DNA from: Syngnathus acus
Taxonomy: Eukaryota > Chordata > Actinopteri > Syngnathiformes > Syngnathidae
Assembly: GCF_901709675.1 (NCBI RefSeq)
Contig: NC_051092.1
Span: forward strand, 14,792,991-14,856,990
DNA: 64,000 nucleotides
Reading direction: 5' to 3'
Made by a program: the position numbers and the translations under genes. Under the pieces are notes generated by a model that did no database searches, had not been told where the DNA came from, and was given only the letters and a program-made list of their open reading frames with translations. Shown piece by piece: positions 31,606 through 43,428 of the stretch (position 1 is the first letter of the stretch; every line of letters starts with the position of its first letter).

Positions 31606-34600
31606 TGTCATGTAACATGAGTGTGGGGGGGAACAAATGGTGCAAAAAGTGAGTATGGATTGCTCCCAGGAATAAATTGGCGAAGCTGACATTCCAAATT
31701 TTAGCAGCAGATGGTGCAGAATTTGAGTTGAGAATTATTGAATGAATTGGCAGAGCTGAAATTCCAAAATCTTCCAAGAGGTGGTGCCAAACCGTTAAAG
31801 GAGACCAAAGATGGGCAAGACCAGCTGAACTAGCAAAAATAGAAGACACGGGGTCGGTTTTTTGGGTCACGCACGGAAGCACAACTATGGTTTTTATTTT
31901 TATTATCTTTTTATTTGCTTGGCTAAAATATATTCTGTAACCGCTTAAAGCAATATTATCACACAATTAGACCAAGATGCCCACAATAGGGGTGTGTTAA
32001 AAGTTGTTTGAAAGGTTGAAACAAATGTGTTTTTATTTTATTTTCTTTTATTTTCTTTGCTTGGCTGAAATATATTCTGTAACAGCTTAAAGCAATATTA
32101 TCACACAATTAGAAAAAGGGGCCCACCACGATGTGGTGTGTTAAAAAATGTTTAAAAGATTAATTCAAGGGTTTTGATTTTTGATTTTATGGTTGAGTAA
32201 AGTGTAACTTTGAAGTATTATTTTTAGAAAAGGAGAAGTGAAGAAAAGAGGAAGTAAGGTAGTTGCCAGGGTTTCGGCCGAATTTTGGTGGAAGATAAAG
32301 AGTGGGGCGGAAACAGCTGCCCAAAAACAGCAGGTACATGAGCGTGGGAAACTGGTCAGTGTAGAGGCCAGCGAAAGGAGGGGGTCGCAGAGAAGTCTAT
32401 AAAAAGGTCGCCATAGACATCTACGGGGCTCTCTCCCGGACCGCGTTCATACGTGAAGAAGCCTGTATGAGTTTCAAGACTTTTTCTAAAGCCTTTGAGC
32501 TCTTTGTGTAAGACGCAAGATCGCTGGCCTGGATTAACTTGGATTTACTCAAAAGAATTGGACTGGACAACTTTGCGTGAGGAGCTAGGTGATGGGAGCG
32601 ACTCTTTCTGTATTTCCGCGAGGGGAGGAGACAGTCATCGGGTAGTCGGTCCACTCGCGGCCAATCTAGCTTCCAAATTGGATTTTAGAAATAAAATCGA
32701 ACTGATCACTCGACTTTATTTCCACCAAAAAAATAACACCCAATTGGTAGCTACCTTTTCCTTCTTTTTTGATTTTTGTTTTACAATCAAAAGTGCTCCG
32801 GGATTGAATGATTTTATTTGCATGTGTATCAGTGAGTGGGATTGTTCGGTTTTTGGAGGATTGAGATATGTAATTGTATTTCATGCTTCTTCAATAAATG
32901 TGTTTTATATACTCATTTAATTCGTGGTGCGCTAATTTGTATGAGGTATGCAATCGATTGTTTGTGGTTGGTTTGATAATTCGATTTATTACTAGGAGAT
33001 TATTATGGTATGCAATCATACCGTAATAAATAAAAAGAACGAAGGTGTTTAAATTAGATATACCGTTTTTTTCCATGTATAATGCGCCCCCATGTATAAT
33101 ACGCACCCTAAAAATGGCATGTTGATGCTGGAAAAAAGCCTGTACCCATGTATAATACGCACCCAAATTTTGACTTTTTTCTTTTTTTAAATTTCTTTTT
33201 TTTTTTTTTAAAGTCCCAATGATCGTCACACACGCGTCTGGGTGTGGTGAAATTTGTCCTCTGCATTTGACCCATCCCCGTGTGATTTTGATCCATCCCC
33301 TGGGGGAGAGGGGAGCAGTGAGCAGCAGCGCCGCCGCGCTCGGGAATCATTTGGTGATCTAACCCCCCAATTCCAACCCTTAATGCTGAGTGCCAAGCAG
33401 GGAGGCAATGGGTCCCATTTTTATAGTCTTTGGTATGACCCGGCCGGGTTACTTAAGTCCGTAAACATAAAATTATTTCAGAAAAAAGATCATCTTTGGG
33501 AACAACCGGATGTTATTCTGCCGGTCAGTATCACTACGCATGCAGTAGCAAACTCGATAGCGAAGAAATATGTGAGACTCTCAACGGGATCACCAATATT
33601 TGAGTGATGTTCCAGTTATTAATCACAATTATTTATTATTATAATAATAATATATATAATATATATAATAATTATTTATTTATTATTCACAATTGTCATG
33701 GTGATCTTTCTGGTGATTTCTTAACTAGGCTGGATGTATTTTTCTTGTTGGCGTTGATTTCTCCGACTGCCCAGAAAGGCACCACCGCGATCAGTTAGGT
33801 TAATGAAAAGAGAGGAAAGTGACGTTGTAAAGAACCATCCGTGACAAGATTTTCTTCAAAAATTGTTGTACCATGATTTTCTTCACAAAAAAAAAAAGAA
33901 AAGAAAAAAAGAAAAAAAAATTTTTTTTTTAAATTGTACTCATGTATAATGCGCAACCCAGATTTTAGGACAATAAATTAGTTACATTTTGCGCATTATA
34001 CATGGAAAAAAACAGTATTTAATTTGTGAGTAGAATTAAAAGTAATTTAATTGTCCATCGAAGTGCGGGCCCGTTCCTATTTTGTCGGGCCGCACCGGAC
34101 AATTTTGGGGAGTAAATTGCCTTCATAATTATTTGAGGGATGAGCGCATCTCGTTAAACATTTAATTCGTTTAAATATTTGTTTTATGTAAGTAAAATAA
34201 CGAAGGTTTTCAAATTCGACTATATGGATTAGTGGTAGAGCTATAATTAGTAAATGTCCGTCGAGCAAGGGCCAGTTCCTATTTTGTCGGGCCGCGTCAA
34301 AGCTACGTTGGATGATTTTGAGGGATTAATTTGCCTTCAAAATTAATTGCAGGATAATTATAATTCGATTAAATCATTTTGATTCGTATTAAGTAAAATA
34401 TTATTTTGTTGAAAACGATCGAGTTGGTGGAAGCACTCCCACGGTTAAGTGTTTATATATATAATGTTAGAATTAGTGATTTAATGCATTAAATTCATTT
34501 TCAAATACTATCATTGCCATACTTCTAATTTGATTTTTTTTCGAAAAAAGGGAAGTAGGCTCGCTACTTCCTCAACCCAGTAGAGCGGGGCCATATCATG

Positions 34601-34936
34601 CGTTACTTCGGCAAAACTAGTGCTAGGGTGCGCTAGACCAACGAATCCCTGAGGCCTTAACAAAGGCATCTAAAAAATATCCGTAACGTAATACCAGCAT
34701 CAGACAACCGAAGGGAGCCATCATTATGGCGCGGTCATTTCGACGACTCGCCTCGAATTGAGTTACTCGGCTCGCGCGTCGGATGACTTGAAAGGGATTG
34801 GCGTCGTAAAGAAATTAGATTCTAGTAGAATTAATTTAACTCGGGTGGTTAGCGTACGGACGAGTCCCTTCACCCCCGGCTTATTGAACCCGTTACCGGG
34901 GAGCCGGTGCCACTTTAATAAAGTGCGCGTTTGACA
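31606..34936 (+). mobile_element. Non-coding LTR-like insertion (possible long solo LTR)
   Basis: Termini TGTCATG...TTTGACA with an exact 4-bp duplication ACTT (31602-31605, 34937-34940), inserted in a 118-bp repeat whose neighbouring unit preserves the empty site. Minus the nested MITE (33063-34015) it is about 2.4 kb. It has a TATA-box-like tataaaaagg at 32399-32408 and AATAAA at 32893, matching U3-R-U5 order. There are internal direct repeats (31905-31965 with 32055-32110; 34050-34135 with 34250-34340). No ORF of substance. No second LTR or internal domain was found, so a solo LTR of a large-LTR retroelement is the simplest reading. Confidence 0.55.
33063..34015. mobile_element. TA-flanked MITE carrying SINE sequence, copy 2
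   Basis: Near-identical to 18735-19681 with TA at 33061-33062 and 34016-34017. The same SINE piece (about 33225-33445) sits at the same place, so the SINE joined the MITE before both copies spread. It lies inside the LTR-like insertion, giving a third nesting level. Confidence 0.85.
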
Positions 34937-35519
34937 ACTTCCATCCACGGAGGTGAAAGAGAGCTCAGTAGAGTAGGACCGGGCGTGCGTAAAAGCCATG
35001 TCCGAGCCCCATCCACCGTCCCTGGACAGCCACCCGGCCGAGTGCCGGCCCCCGACTTCAATCCACGGAGGTGAAAGAGAGCTCCGTAGAGTAGGACCGG
35101 GCGTGGGTAAAAGCCATAATAGTTTTTCAAACCTTCTGTGTCACTCCAAATCCTTAAATCCTTCAAACTCTTCGTCCGCCGTGTCACTTAGAAACAAAGC
35201 CGCTAATGATGCTGGTAGTACGTGGGGCCCTTCGTCATCTTCGTCGTCCCATGATCAATGTTTGTCCTTTATGTAAACAACCGCCGCGCCACGCCGCGTC
35301 GCGCTGCTGACGTCACTTGAAATTCAAATTACAGTAATCCCTTGCTATATCGCGGTTCGTTTATCGCGGTTTCACTTTTTTTGGGGGGGAAAATTTTTGA
35401 AAAAAAACACATATAAGTCGCTCCTTATTATAAATCGCCCCCCCACCCAAACTATGAAAAAAACCGCGACTTATAGTCCGAAAATTATGGTACCATTCCA
35501 AACTGTCAATGTAATTGAT

Positions 35520-35700
35520 GGTGAGTGTGAATGTTTGTTTGTCTGCACTATGTGTCCTGCGATTGACTGGTGACCAACTCAAGGTGTACCCCTCCTACCG
35601 CCCAAAGACTCCTTGGATAGGCTCCAGCACGCCTGCGACCCTCGTGAAGATAAGCTTGGAAGATGAATGAATGAATGAATGAATGAATGAACGAATGAAT
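35520..35700 (+). repeat. SINE 3' fragment with ATGA microsatellite
   Basis: 'gtgtcctgcgattgactgg', 'ggataggctccagcacgcc' and 'tgcgaccctcgtg' match the SINE body at 5506-5890. The tail is (ATGA)n at 35660-35700. The head is missing. Confidence 0.7.
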
Positions 35701-35739
35701 GTGGATAACAGAAAATTATTTTATTGTATCGAAGCAAAG

Positions 35740-37110
35740 CTAAATTGATTTTTAAAAAAGTCAATCTATTTTGTATTTATATCGATCACGTTTACCAGGC
35801 TTCATGTAGGCCAATCATGACTGCCTAGCTAACAAGATTAGGTCAATGTGGCAAGTAGACATTTGAAACATTTAATGATGCTAAGTGGAGAACTCTAGTT
35901 ATAGATTAGTTACCATGCATCACGTGTTACCATCTCGTGTGAAAATCGCAATTGTATTTGTCTGAATAATTTGGACACAAATCTCTCCTGATTAGGTTTA
36001 AGGGGGCAATTACTTTTTTCAGAGGGTTAGATAGGTTTGGATCTTTCTTGGTAAATAAAATTAATTTAGAAACTGCATTTGCTGTATCCTTGGGTTGTCT
36101 CAGTGTGATATTAACATTGATTGGATGAAATGAAACCTTTGTGTGTGATAAGTGTGCACATAACACAGAAATAAGGTAAGGGGCAAATACTTTTTCACAA
36201 CACAGTAATTTTGAGACGCCGTACTTGAGTTTTAAAAAAAGTCAATCCATTTTGTATATACGTATATCGATCACATTTACCAGGCTTCATGTAGGCCAAT
36301 CATGACTGCCTAGCTCACAAGATTAGGTCAATGTGGCAAGTAGACATTTGAAAAATGATGATGCTCAGTGGAGAACTCTAATTACAGATTAGTTGCCATT
36401 CAACAAATGTTGCTCGCCAAGACTCGCCCATTAAAAATATTTATACCTGTGTGAGAAATATCAATTAAACGCCTACACTAATAACCCTAATGACAGCGTG
36501 ACCTTTCCAATAGGCGTACAAACTACAAAGCAAGTTGCGTCTTTCATCAGCAGCTATGAGTCAACAGAAAACATCAGAGCAGTACCGACAAGCGGAACAG
36601 CAAAGTGATTCTCCAAAAGCACATTTCTTTGGGCGTGGTAATTGTTTTGTACATCTTGAAGTGTTCTCAATAAACACAGCATCCATATTGGATTTGCAGT
36701 GGATTAAAAAAGTCAAAACGTGAAAATCCCGAATATATTTGTGGATTGAAATAACTCGTGAAAATCTTGAAGATATTTGTGGATTCAAAAAATATGTGAA
36801 AATGACAAACATGACGTGTGAAAATCGCAATTGTATTTGTCTGAATACTTTGGACACAAATCTCTCCTGATAAGGTTTAAGGGGGCAATTACGTTTTTCA
36901 GAGGGTGAGATAGGTTTGGATGTTTCTTGGTAAATAAAATTAATTTAGAAACTGCATTTGATGTATCCTTGGGTTGTCTCAGTGTGATATTAACATTGAT
37001 TGGATGAAATGAAACCTTTGTGAGTGATAAATATGCACATAACACATAAGGTAAGAGGCAAAGACTCTTTCACAGCACAGTAATTTTGAGACGCCCTACT
37101 TGAGCAGTCA
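35740..37110. repeat. Local duplication of two repeat blocks
   Basis: Block A (35740-35920; 'caggcttcatgtaggccaat', 'gattaggtcaatgtggcaag') recurs at 36230-36403. Block B (35935-36223; starting cgtgtgaaaatcgcaattg and ending 'ttttgagacgcc-tact') recurs at 36812-37104. The order is A-B-A'-C-B', where C (36404-36811) resembles 20890-21110. Block B resembles TIR-type DNA transposon ends (gggggcaattacttttttca, ggcaaatactttttcaca), and part recurs at 41920-42020. Confidence 0.7.
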
Positions 37111-38324
37111 CTGAACGCACCTCAACTTTACTGACAAACTTGTGTGAGTCACAGATTAGGCCCCTCGAGGGTGAAGCCAGAGGACAGCCATATTGCCACT
37201 GTGACTGGCAACCTCAGTTTATTATTATTATTATTTTTTTTTTCAGAAGACACTATTCTAAGTACACATTTCAAACTAGGTTCCAAGTATGGAGTTATGA
37301 GAGCCTCTCCAACAACCAACATCACTGTTTGCAACGACCATTGAGAGTATATTACCCAGAGTTTGCCCTCCAGAGTTTAGGTTTATATTTTGCAATGAAT
37401 TTGTCGCAATGGACTTTGCTTTCATTTCATTGTTGATGGTTCTGACAACCTGATGCAAGCAAATATTAAAGTAACATTCAGAGATATACAGAGCGCATAA
37501 GGTGTAGACCATCCTTGGGCAAACTACAGCCCGCGGGCCACATCCGGCCCACGGGGCCTTTTAGTAAGGCCCGCCAAACCAGAATAAATTGTATTATTAA
37601 ACTTTCTTTATGGTCATTTTCCCTGCAATGACTATGTTTCCCCAGTAGATTGGGGAAGCGTCCGCCCGCGCATTTACTCCCGGAAGCCGTGTCAGAAAGC
37701 TCGGTGCACACTCACAAGTGCGTGTACGTACTCGGTAGTATGGAACAGGCGCACTCCACACTCTATTTCTATAAGTGCCGAATTTCGAGTGTGGGCTGTA
37801 ACGTCAGCATTCTCGTAATTTGCGCGCTGAGCTTTCAGATACAGTTTTACGCTAAAGCCACTCACAAACCTTCTCGTGTTGAAATGAGTGGCCCGAGGAA
37901 AAGAAAGGTGGACACTGAGTGACGAGTGTTAAAAAAGAGTGGACAATTTGGCTTGACCTACGTGGGTGAGCAGACGTTCAGCCACATGAACGTCAAAAAA
38001 GCCCGTCGCAGATCTAGGTTATTGGACCGATACCTCAGTTCTATCCTAAAAATGACCACAACAAATTTTACTCCAGACTATGATGCACTAGCAAAAAAGG
38101 GAGACCAACAATGCTATTCCCACTGAAAATGAAGGGGAGTTTCTCTAGTTTGTTGTAAAAAAAAAAAAAAATGCATTTTGAAAATAATTTGTACAAATAG
38201 CAGGGAGTGAAACTAGCGGCCATTCTCATTTTCAAACAATGCAGGATGCTCAAGGACATTGACGCACTGTCTGTTTGCGACTAATCTTAACTTTTAAAGT
38301 TCTTAAGGTCACTAGATTCAAGAT

Positions 38325-39290
38325 TCAAGAATTTTTATTGGCCATGTTTGAGCATGCCAAACAAGGAATCTGACTTCGGTACATCTTAGCCTCTGTTCAA
38401 CATTTGGGTGACTAACAACACTCAGGACATGTGCGAAAATTGACAAATATTCTCAAACATCCCCTGATCTTAAACTCCCAGGAGGGCAAGGAAAAACTCA
38501 AAACTCCTACTAGGGGAAATGAGAAACCTTGAGAAGATACCACAGGATCCCTCTTCTAGGATGACCAGGCTGCAATGGATGCAGAGTGGACACATAGTAC
38601 ACATAATACAGACAATTCAAAATAAAGCGTTGAGAGCAGGATGTTATTGCACAGCAATGACTCTGAGACTCTACGAGTGGTGTGAGTTCATCAGAGCGAC
38701 AGCCTGGGGGAAGAACCTGTCTCTGTGTCTGCTGGTTTTGGCGTACAGAGCTCTGTAACGCCGTCCGGAGACTGCAACCTGGGTGCACGTTTCCTGGTCC
38801 TGGACAGGTACAAGTCCTGGATAGATGGGAGGTTGATTCCAATTATCTTTTCTGCAGTCCCGATTGTCCATTGCAGTCTGTGCTTGTCTTGTTTGGAGGC
38901 CGATCCAAACCAGACAGTGATGGAGGTGCAGAGGATAGACTGGATGATGGCAGTATAGAAGGTCTTCAGCAGCTCCAGTGGCAGGTTGAACTTCCTGAGC
39001 TGTCTCAGAAAGTAAAGCCTCTGCTGGGTCTTCTTCCGGACAGAGTCTATGGGGCTGGTCCATTTCAGGTTCCGAGAGATTGTGGATCCCAGGAACTTGA
39101 AGGTGTCTGTGGAGAGAATAGTATTACTGCGGATAGTGAGGGGTGAAAGTGGTGAAGGGTCTCGCCTGAAGTCCACTGTCATCTCCACGGTCTTGAGCGG
39201 GTTCAGCTCCAGGTGGTTTTGGCTGCACCAGTGGACAAGCCGCTCCACCTCCTGTCTGTACGCAGTTTCGTCACCGTCCCATCACCGGTG
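38325..39290 (-). pseudogene. L2-type LINE 3' end, 5'-truncated
   Basis: The minus strand encodes the end of a non-LTR reverse transcriptase: VEMTVDFRRDPSPLSPL, DTFKFLGSTIS, FLRQLRKFNLP, SITVWFGSASKQDKHRLQ, NLPSIQDLYLSRTRKRA, up to a break near 38790. The 3' UTR ends at the ttgaatcttgaatc tail (38325-38337). It is truncated, as is typical of LINE copies. A close relative lies at 61551-63585. Confidence 0.85.
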
Positions 39291-39360
39291 TTTGTGAGTT
39301 AAAGCTCTGCTCTGGTTTTCAGGTATCTGTCACCGTGTTCCCGTTTTGATATCTTTATTA

Positions 39361-39530
39361 CCGTAATTTTCGGACTATAAGTCGCAGTTTTTTTTCATAG
39401 TTTGGGTGGGGGGGCGACTTATACTCAGGAGCGACTTACATACATATATATGGGGTTTTTTCACTTTTTTGGGCATTTTATGGCTGGTGCGACTTATACT
39501 CCGGTGCGACTTATAGTCCGAAAATTACGG
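39361..39530. mobile_element. Small TA-flanked MITE (170 bp)
   Basis: Inverted ends CCGTAATTTTCGGACTATAAG between TA at 39359-39360 and 39531-39532. Internal 'gcgacttata' repeats relate it to 30819-35490 and to a partial copy at 49042-49115. Confidence 0.85.
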
Positions 39531-40362
39531 TACTTTATTTCGATGTATTCTTTCACAGATTCTTCAAGATGATGTATTTGGTCAGAATGTTTTCCGTTTG
39601 ATGTGATTTCGCCTCATTAGATAAACATCTTTCATAAATCTGACCTGCAGGCGCTGAAGTGATGGAAACTGTTATTCATAATAACAGTGTCTTATTTAAT
39701 GAGAATAAGATCGTAGTTTTTTGGTGAAATATATATTTTTTAATGCTGTCAATAATTTCATTTGTTTTCAAAAAGCTTTTTTTGATTATCCATGCTTTAC
39801 TACCTACTAAAGGCCAAAACCTTTTATGCAATGACCTTTACGTGTCGTTTATATTACTTCACACAAACACTACATCCATCTGCACCTGGTTCGGTCCCCC
39901 GGTCAAAATTTAGAACCCAATTCGGCCCGCAAGTCAAAACGTTTGCCCACCCCTGGTATAGACAAAACAACCATCCACACTCTCATGTGCATTTAACACA
40001 TTTGCCAGACTCATAGGTACAACTGCATGCCATAATTTCCACCGTTGGGACAGAAAATAATGGAAAAATGTTGCGGAGAAATGAATGTATTGAAGTCGGC
40101 CTGGCTAGAGGTTGGTAACATAAGCTGTCCATCGGTGGATTAACTTCTCCCTACGGTGAGTAAGCAGCATTATTAGTCCAGTTCCTGCTAACCATTTTTG
40201 GCACCAATGGAGTTAAAGTAGGTAATGCGGAATATTTTCTGAAAAAAAAATGAATCAAGTGAAACTTTCTATTTTCAATGGAGAACTTGTGTCTTTTATG
40301 AACGAGCAAATGATAAACAACCATTTGAAACAAACAATGGGAGGAAAACATCGAAAACTCGT

Positions 40363-40572
40363 GTGCTGTGTCACTGGTATCGGCACCCTTTCCTGGAAAT
40401 CAGGAAAACAAAGGAGCTGTCTGAAGACATCAGAAGTGCAATCATTTGCAAACACAACACTTTCAAAGTGCGGAAAGCCACCCCCAAATACCTTGGTATC
40501 CCTTTTTTAACTGTATTTGAGCATGTAATTTCTGTTTTGCAAACTGATGACGCGAGACCAGCAAATGAATGA
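40363..40572 (+). pseudogene. Tc1-like transposase N-terminal fragment
   Basis: A short reading (about 40390-40505) has KTKELSEDIRSAII and TPKYLGIPFLTV in the order of the first helix-turn-helix of Tc1 transposases (family pattern KTKELS...). The catalytic part is absent. The flanks 39964-40362 hold nothing I recognise. Confidence 0.5.
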
Positions 40573-40761
40573 AAAGGTTATGGCATTTTCAATAAAGGCA
40601 GAATAGAATGTGGTGAGAATGTCCTTGTTGACCCCAAAATATTGAAATTTTCTGAGTAGGTACTGTCTTTTATGGCATTTCCTGAGCATTTCCTCTGTTT
40701 TAGAGGAATACTTGAACAGGTTGCCACAGTCAGCCACCATGTATATGTTGATTTGATTCAT
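40507..40761 (-). pseudogene. Non-LTR reverse transcriptase C-terminal fragment
   Basis: The minus-strand reading KCHKRQYLLRKFQYFGVNKDILTTFYSAFIENAITF resembles the thumb region of L2/CR1-like LINE polymerases (compare FLRQLKKFNLP..LLKTFYTAIIQS at 61780-61850). It is short and decayed. Confidence 0.5.
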
Positions 40762-40945
40762 TTACTGTTTTGTTATTGATTATGTTCCATCCATATGTTC
40801 CATCCCGAAACCTTGGTTCACAAAATCCTGATCTTTTATTGACTCCAAGAGCCAAAAAGAGCAGGTTCGGGAGCAATCTCTATTTGGGCTTCAGAGCTCT
40901 GGAATGCCCTGTTACATTTTCCTAGTTCTTTATCATTAATGCGTT

Positions 40946-41358
40946 GCACGGTGGGGCACCAGGTGGCACGTCCGCCTCACAGTTCAGAGATTGTGGGATC
41001 GATTTCACTTCTGGCCCGGTTTGCATGTTTTCCCCATGCCTGCGTGGATTTCCCCCGGAGACTCCGGTTTCCCCCGACATCCCAAAACATGCTTAGTAGG
41101 CTGATTGGGCACTCCAAATAGCCCATAGGTGTGAGTGAGTGTGCGGATGGATGTTTGTCTTTGTGTGCCATGTGATTGGCTGGACCCCGGTTCAACCCCG
41201 CCTACTGCCCGATGACGGCCGGGATAGGCTCCAGCACGCCCGTGACCCCCGTGGGGACAGAAAATGGATGGATGGATGGATGGATGGACGGACGGACGGA
41301 CGGACGGACGGACGGACGGACGGACGGACGGACGGACGGACGGACGGATGGATTACTC
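40946..41358 (+). repeat. tRNA-derived SINE with long GGAT/GGAC microsatellite
   Basis: The head 'gcacggtgg..aggtggcacgtccgcctcac' is followed by the body 'tttgcatgttttccccatgcc', 'ggctggaccccggttcaacc' and 'ggataggctccagcacgccc', ending in (GGAT)n then (GGAC)n at 41265-41353. The long translated repeat across the microsatellite is not a gene. Confidence 0.8.
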
Positions 41359-41594
41359 CTATGGTGTGGAAAGTGTTTGGACTTCTGTCTGGATTGTGAA
41401 ACCTCTGTGCCACAGCCAGGCTCAGCTCTCCACCCATCAGGCCACCGTTTACGGATTGAGGATTACAATGTAGCTTTCGCGCCCGTTATTCTATTGCGTG
41501 TGGCAGGCGGGTCTGTAGCTACACACTTCTTGGTAGCTAGCATATTTGACAATTCAAACACAGAATTGAATATTTACAAATGATGAATACACAC

Positions 41595-41800
41595 ACTACC
41601 CGGGACCTGAGGTATACTATAGGCAGAAGGATGCTGTGGATGGAGTCAACAGGCAAGAGAAGAAGAGGGAGGCCAAAGAGGAAGTCTATGGATGTGGTGC
41701 ACATGCAGAGGTGGTTGGTGTGACAGAGGAAGATACAGAGGACAGAGTCAGATGGAAACGATTGATCTGTTGTGGTGAACCCTAACGGGAACAGCCGAAA
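41595..41800 (+). pseudogene. RTE-type LINE C-terminal fragment
   Basis: The translation GRRMLWMESTGKRRRGRPKRKSMD, then VHMQRWLV and EDTEDRVRWKR in shifted frames, matches the tail of RTE/BovB-like reverse transcriptases (family pattern GRPKxxxMD..VRWRxMIRCGDP). Frames are broken. Confidence 0.55.
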
Positions 41801-42394
41801 GACGATAACTGCAAACACAACAATAAAAAACATAGTATGTGAAAATCCTGAAAATATTTGTGGATCCAAAAACAATGCGAAAATTACGAATATATTTGTG
41901 TATCCAAAAAACACGTGTGAAAATCACAAACGTATTTGTCAGAATAATTCTGAAACAAATCTCTCCCGATAAAGTTTAGGGGGCAATTACTTTTTTCACA
42001 GCGGGTCAGATAGGTTTGTATCTTCTTCCCCTCTTTTTGCTTATGGGTACATATTCTTAACACACCCCACTGTCCTTTCTGTACCAAGTGTGCAATTTCA
42101 TCCTGATTAGTCATTGCTGTTTACCAAGCGAATAAAAAAAGGAAACATGTACCCAGCATACAGGTTGTTTGAAAACAAGAGAACTCCAAGTACAACCACA
42201 AAAGGCTACAGCGTCGGTGACCTTTTGTCTGCCCTATTCACTTCAAAGTAACTTAATTAACTTTAAAGTGGCAGAAGAAAAAAATGCCAATTGGCAGGAT
42301 TGCACCAATGGAAACTAATTAATTAATGCAATTTTGTTAAAATGAATGAAGAAGCAATTAAATGCCTCACCTTAAAGGCTACACCTTAAAGGCG
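41801..42394. other. Repeat-derived sequence, no gene
   Basis: 41920-42020 resembles block B of the 35740-37110 duplication (aatcacaaacgtatttgtc, ggggcaattacttttttcac). 42340-42380 resembles 20950-21000. Nothing coding. Confidence 0.4.
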
Positions 42395-42516
42395 GCCGGA
42401 CCAATGATTTAAAACCTCTGCTGAACGCCTTGAGGAGATAGAAGGTTCACGGGAGTAGGACCAATACCAACGCAAGAGCCGAAAGGGTCTCCAAGAGCCA
42501 ACTTGACTAAGCGTGG
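42395..42516 (+). promoter_or_regulatory. Possible first exon/promoter upstream of the collagen-like gene
   Basis: CCAAT (42401) and atttaaaa (42407-42414) precede about 95 bases ending in a good splice donor (gcgtg|gtgagt, exon end 42515). The first coding exon of the collagen-like gene begins with an acceptor at 44797, so a non-coding exon upstream is required and this is a candidate. Distance and the CCAAT-TATA spacing make it uncertain. The 42517-43428 stretch holds CA/GT microsatellites (42598-42690) and no recognised gene. Confidence 0.25.
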
Positions 42517-43428
42517 TGAGTACTTTCTCTCTTTACGGCTATGTTCACACCGCAGGTCTTAAAGCTTAATTCGGCTATTATGGTGAAATACGATTTGTGT
42601 GCGTGTGTGTGCGTGTGTGTGCGTGCGTATGTGCGTGTGTCACTTGATGGTATGCACAATAATTTAGAATGATGAACACACACACACACATTAAAAAACA
42701 TGGAAAAACAATGACACACCCAATACAACATCAATGTTAAAAAATGGTACACCTCACACAAAGTTGAATAAAAGAACAACACTCGGTTGACTACATTTTA
42801 CTTTAAGCTAGTTCGTGCAATCAGACTCTCTAATATGGACAAAAACCTAATTAAAAGCTGTTTTGAATGAGTTGTCTGCATTAAACAGCACTATGTGCTT
42901 TTTTTGTGTAGGCCACTATGAGACTACCTAAATGAAACAATAAAAATGGCACAAGTAATGACCAACTTAACTGACAGCAGTTGCACCGGAGGTTCAGTTT
43001 TGAAAGAGCAGAGTATCTCCTTGTATAGTATGTCCTCTGCATAGATCTTGTCACCAAGCGTAGCGTAACAACAAATACTTAATTGAAGTTGATAAAATAT
43101 GTTTTGATAAGACAAAAAGTCTTTCACAAGCACAAACAAATGCAAAAAGGGAACAAATAGGGCTGGTATCAGGGCGCCGTTAGCATCTCCCAATGCGTGT
43201 GCCAGGGGCTTAGTGTGACTGTGGACTTTGAATAGCATGGTTGGTGCTAGTGTGATGGTCATGTTCGTAGCATTTGAAGCAATGACAGTATAATAAATGA
43301 GCAATTAGCAATTGCACACATTTTAAGTACCTCCAAAAAAATAGTTTTGGTTGCTATGAGGATTCCAACAGCAACGACATGAAGATTGGCAGAGAGTTGT
43401 AAGCCCTATTGCCAAGGACAGTCTAGGT

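Larger units (their letters stand above)
31486..35118. repeat. 118-bp tandem repeats interrupted by an LTR-like insertion
   Basis: Units start near 31486 ('cttccagccacggaggtgg'), 34937 and 35055 (acttc-atccacggaggtg). Each continues 'gagtaggaccgggcgtg-gtaaaagcc', and the first two add 'gacagccacccggccgag'. The junction of units 2 and 3 shows the uninterrupted form of the site where unit 1 is broken. Confidence 0.7.
30819..35490. mobile_element. TA-flanked MITE enlarged by nested insertions
   Basis: Ends CCGTAATGTTCGGACTATAAG and the complement ending ATTATGG at 35490, flanked by TA (30817-30818, 35491-35492). Both flanks hold the same subterminal phrases (aagtcgctcc, 'ctgtgtcactc-aa-tc-ttaaatcc'). 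The interior has 118-bp tandem repeats and the large insertion 31606-34936. A minimal relative is at 39361-39530. Confidence 0.7.
37510..39955 (+). mobile_element. hAT element remnant with two later insertions
   Basis: Ends CATCCTTGGGCAAACT (37510) and the complement ending CCCCTG (39955). Flanks GTGTAGAC and GTATAGAC match at seven of eight bases. Transposase remnants are a start MSGPRKRKVD near 37885 and a C-terminal segment (EQTFSHMN near 37965, LLDRYLSSILKM, FTPDYDALAKKG to about 38126). The middle of the gene is deleted. It was later entered by an L2 LINE (38325-39290) and a small MITE (39361-39530). Confidence 0.8.

Noticed and set aside
41139-41583. Long repetitive frames across GGAT/GGAC
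   Set aside because: Microsatellite translation with no start context, homology or splice evidence.
42924-43304. 126-codon minus-strand frame
   Set aside because: No recognisable domain, splice context or homology by eye; AT-rich composition fits chance.
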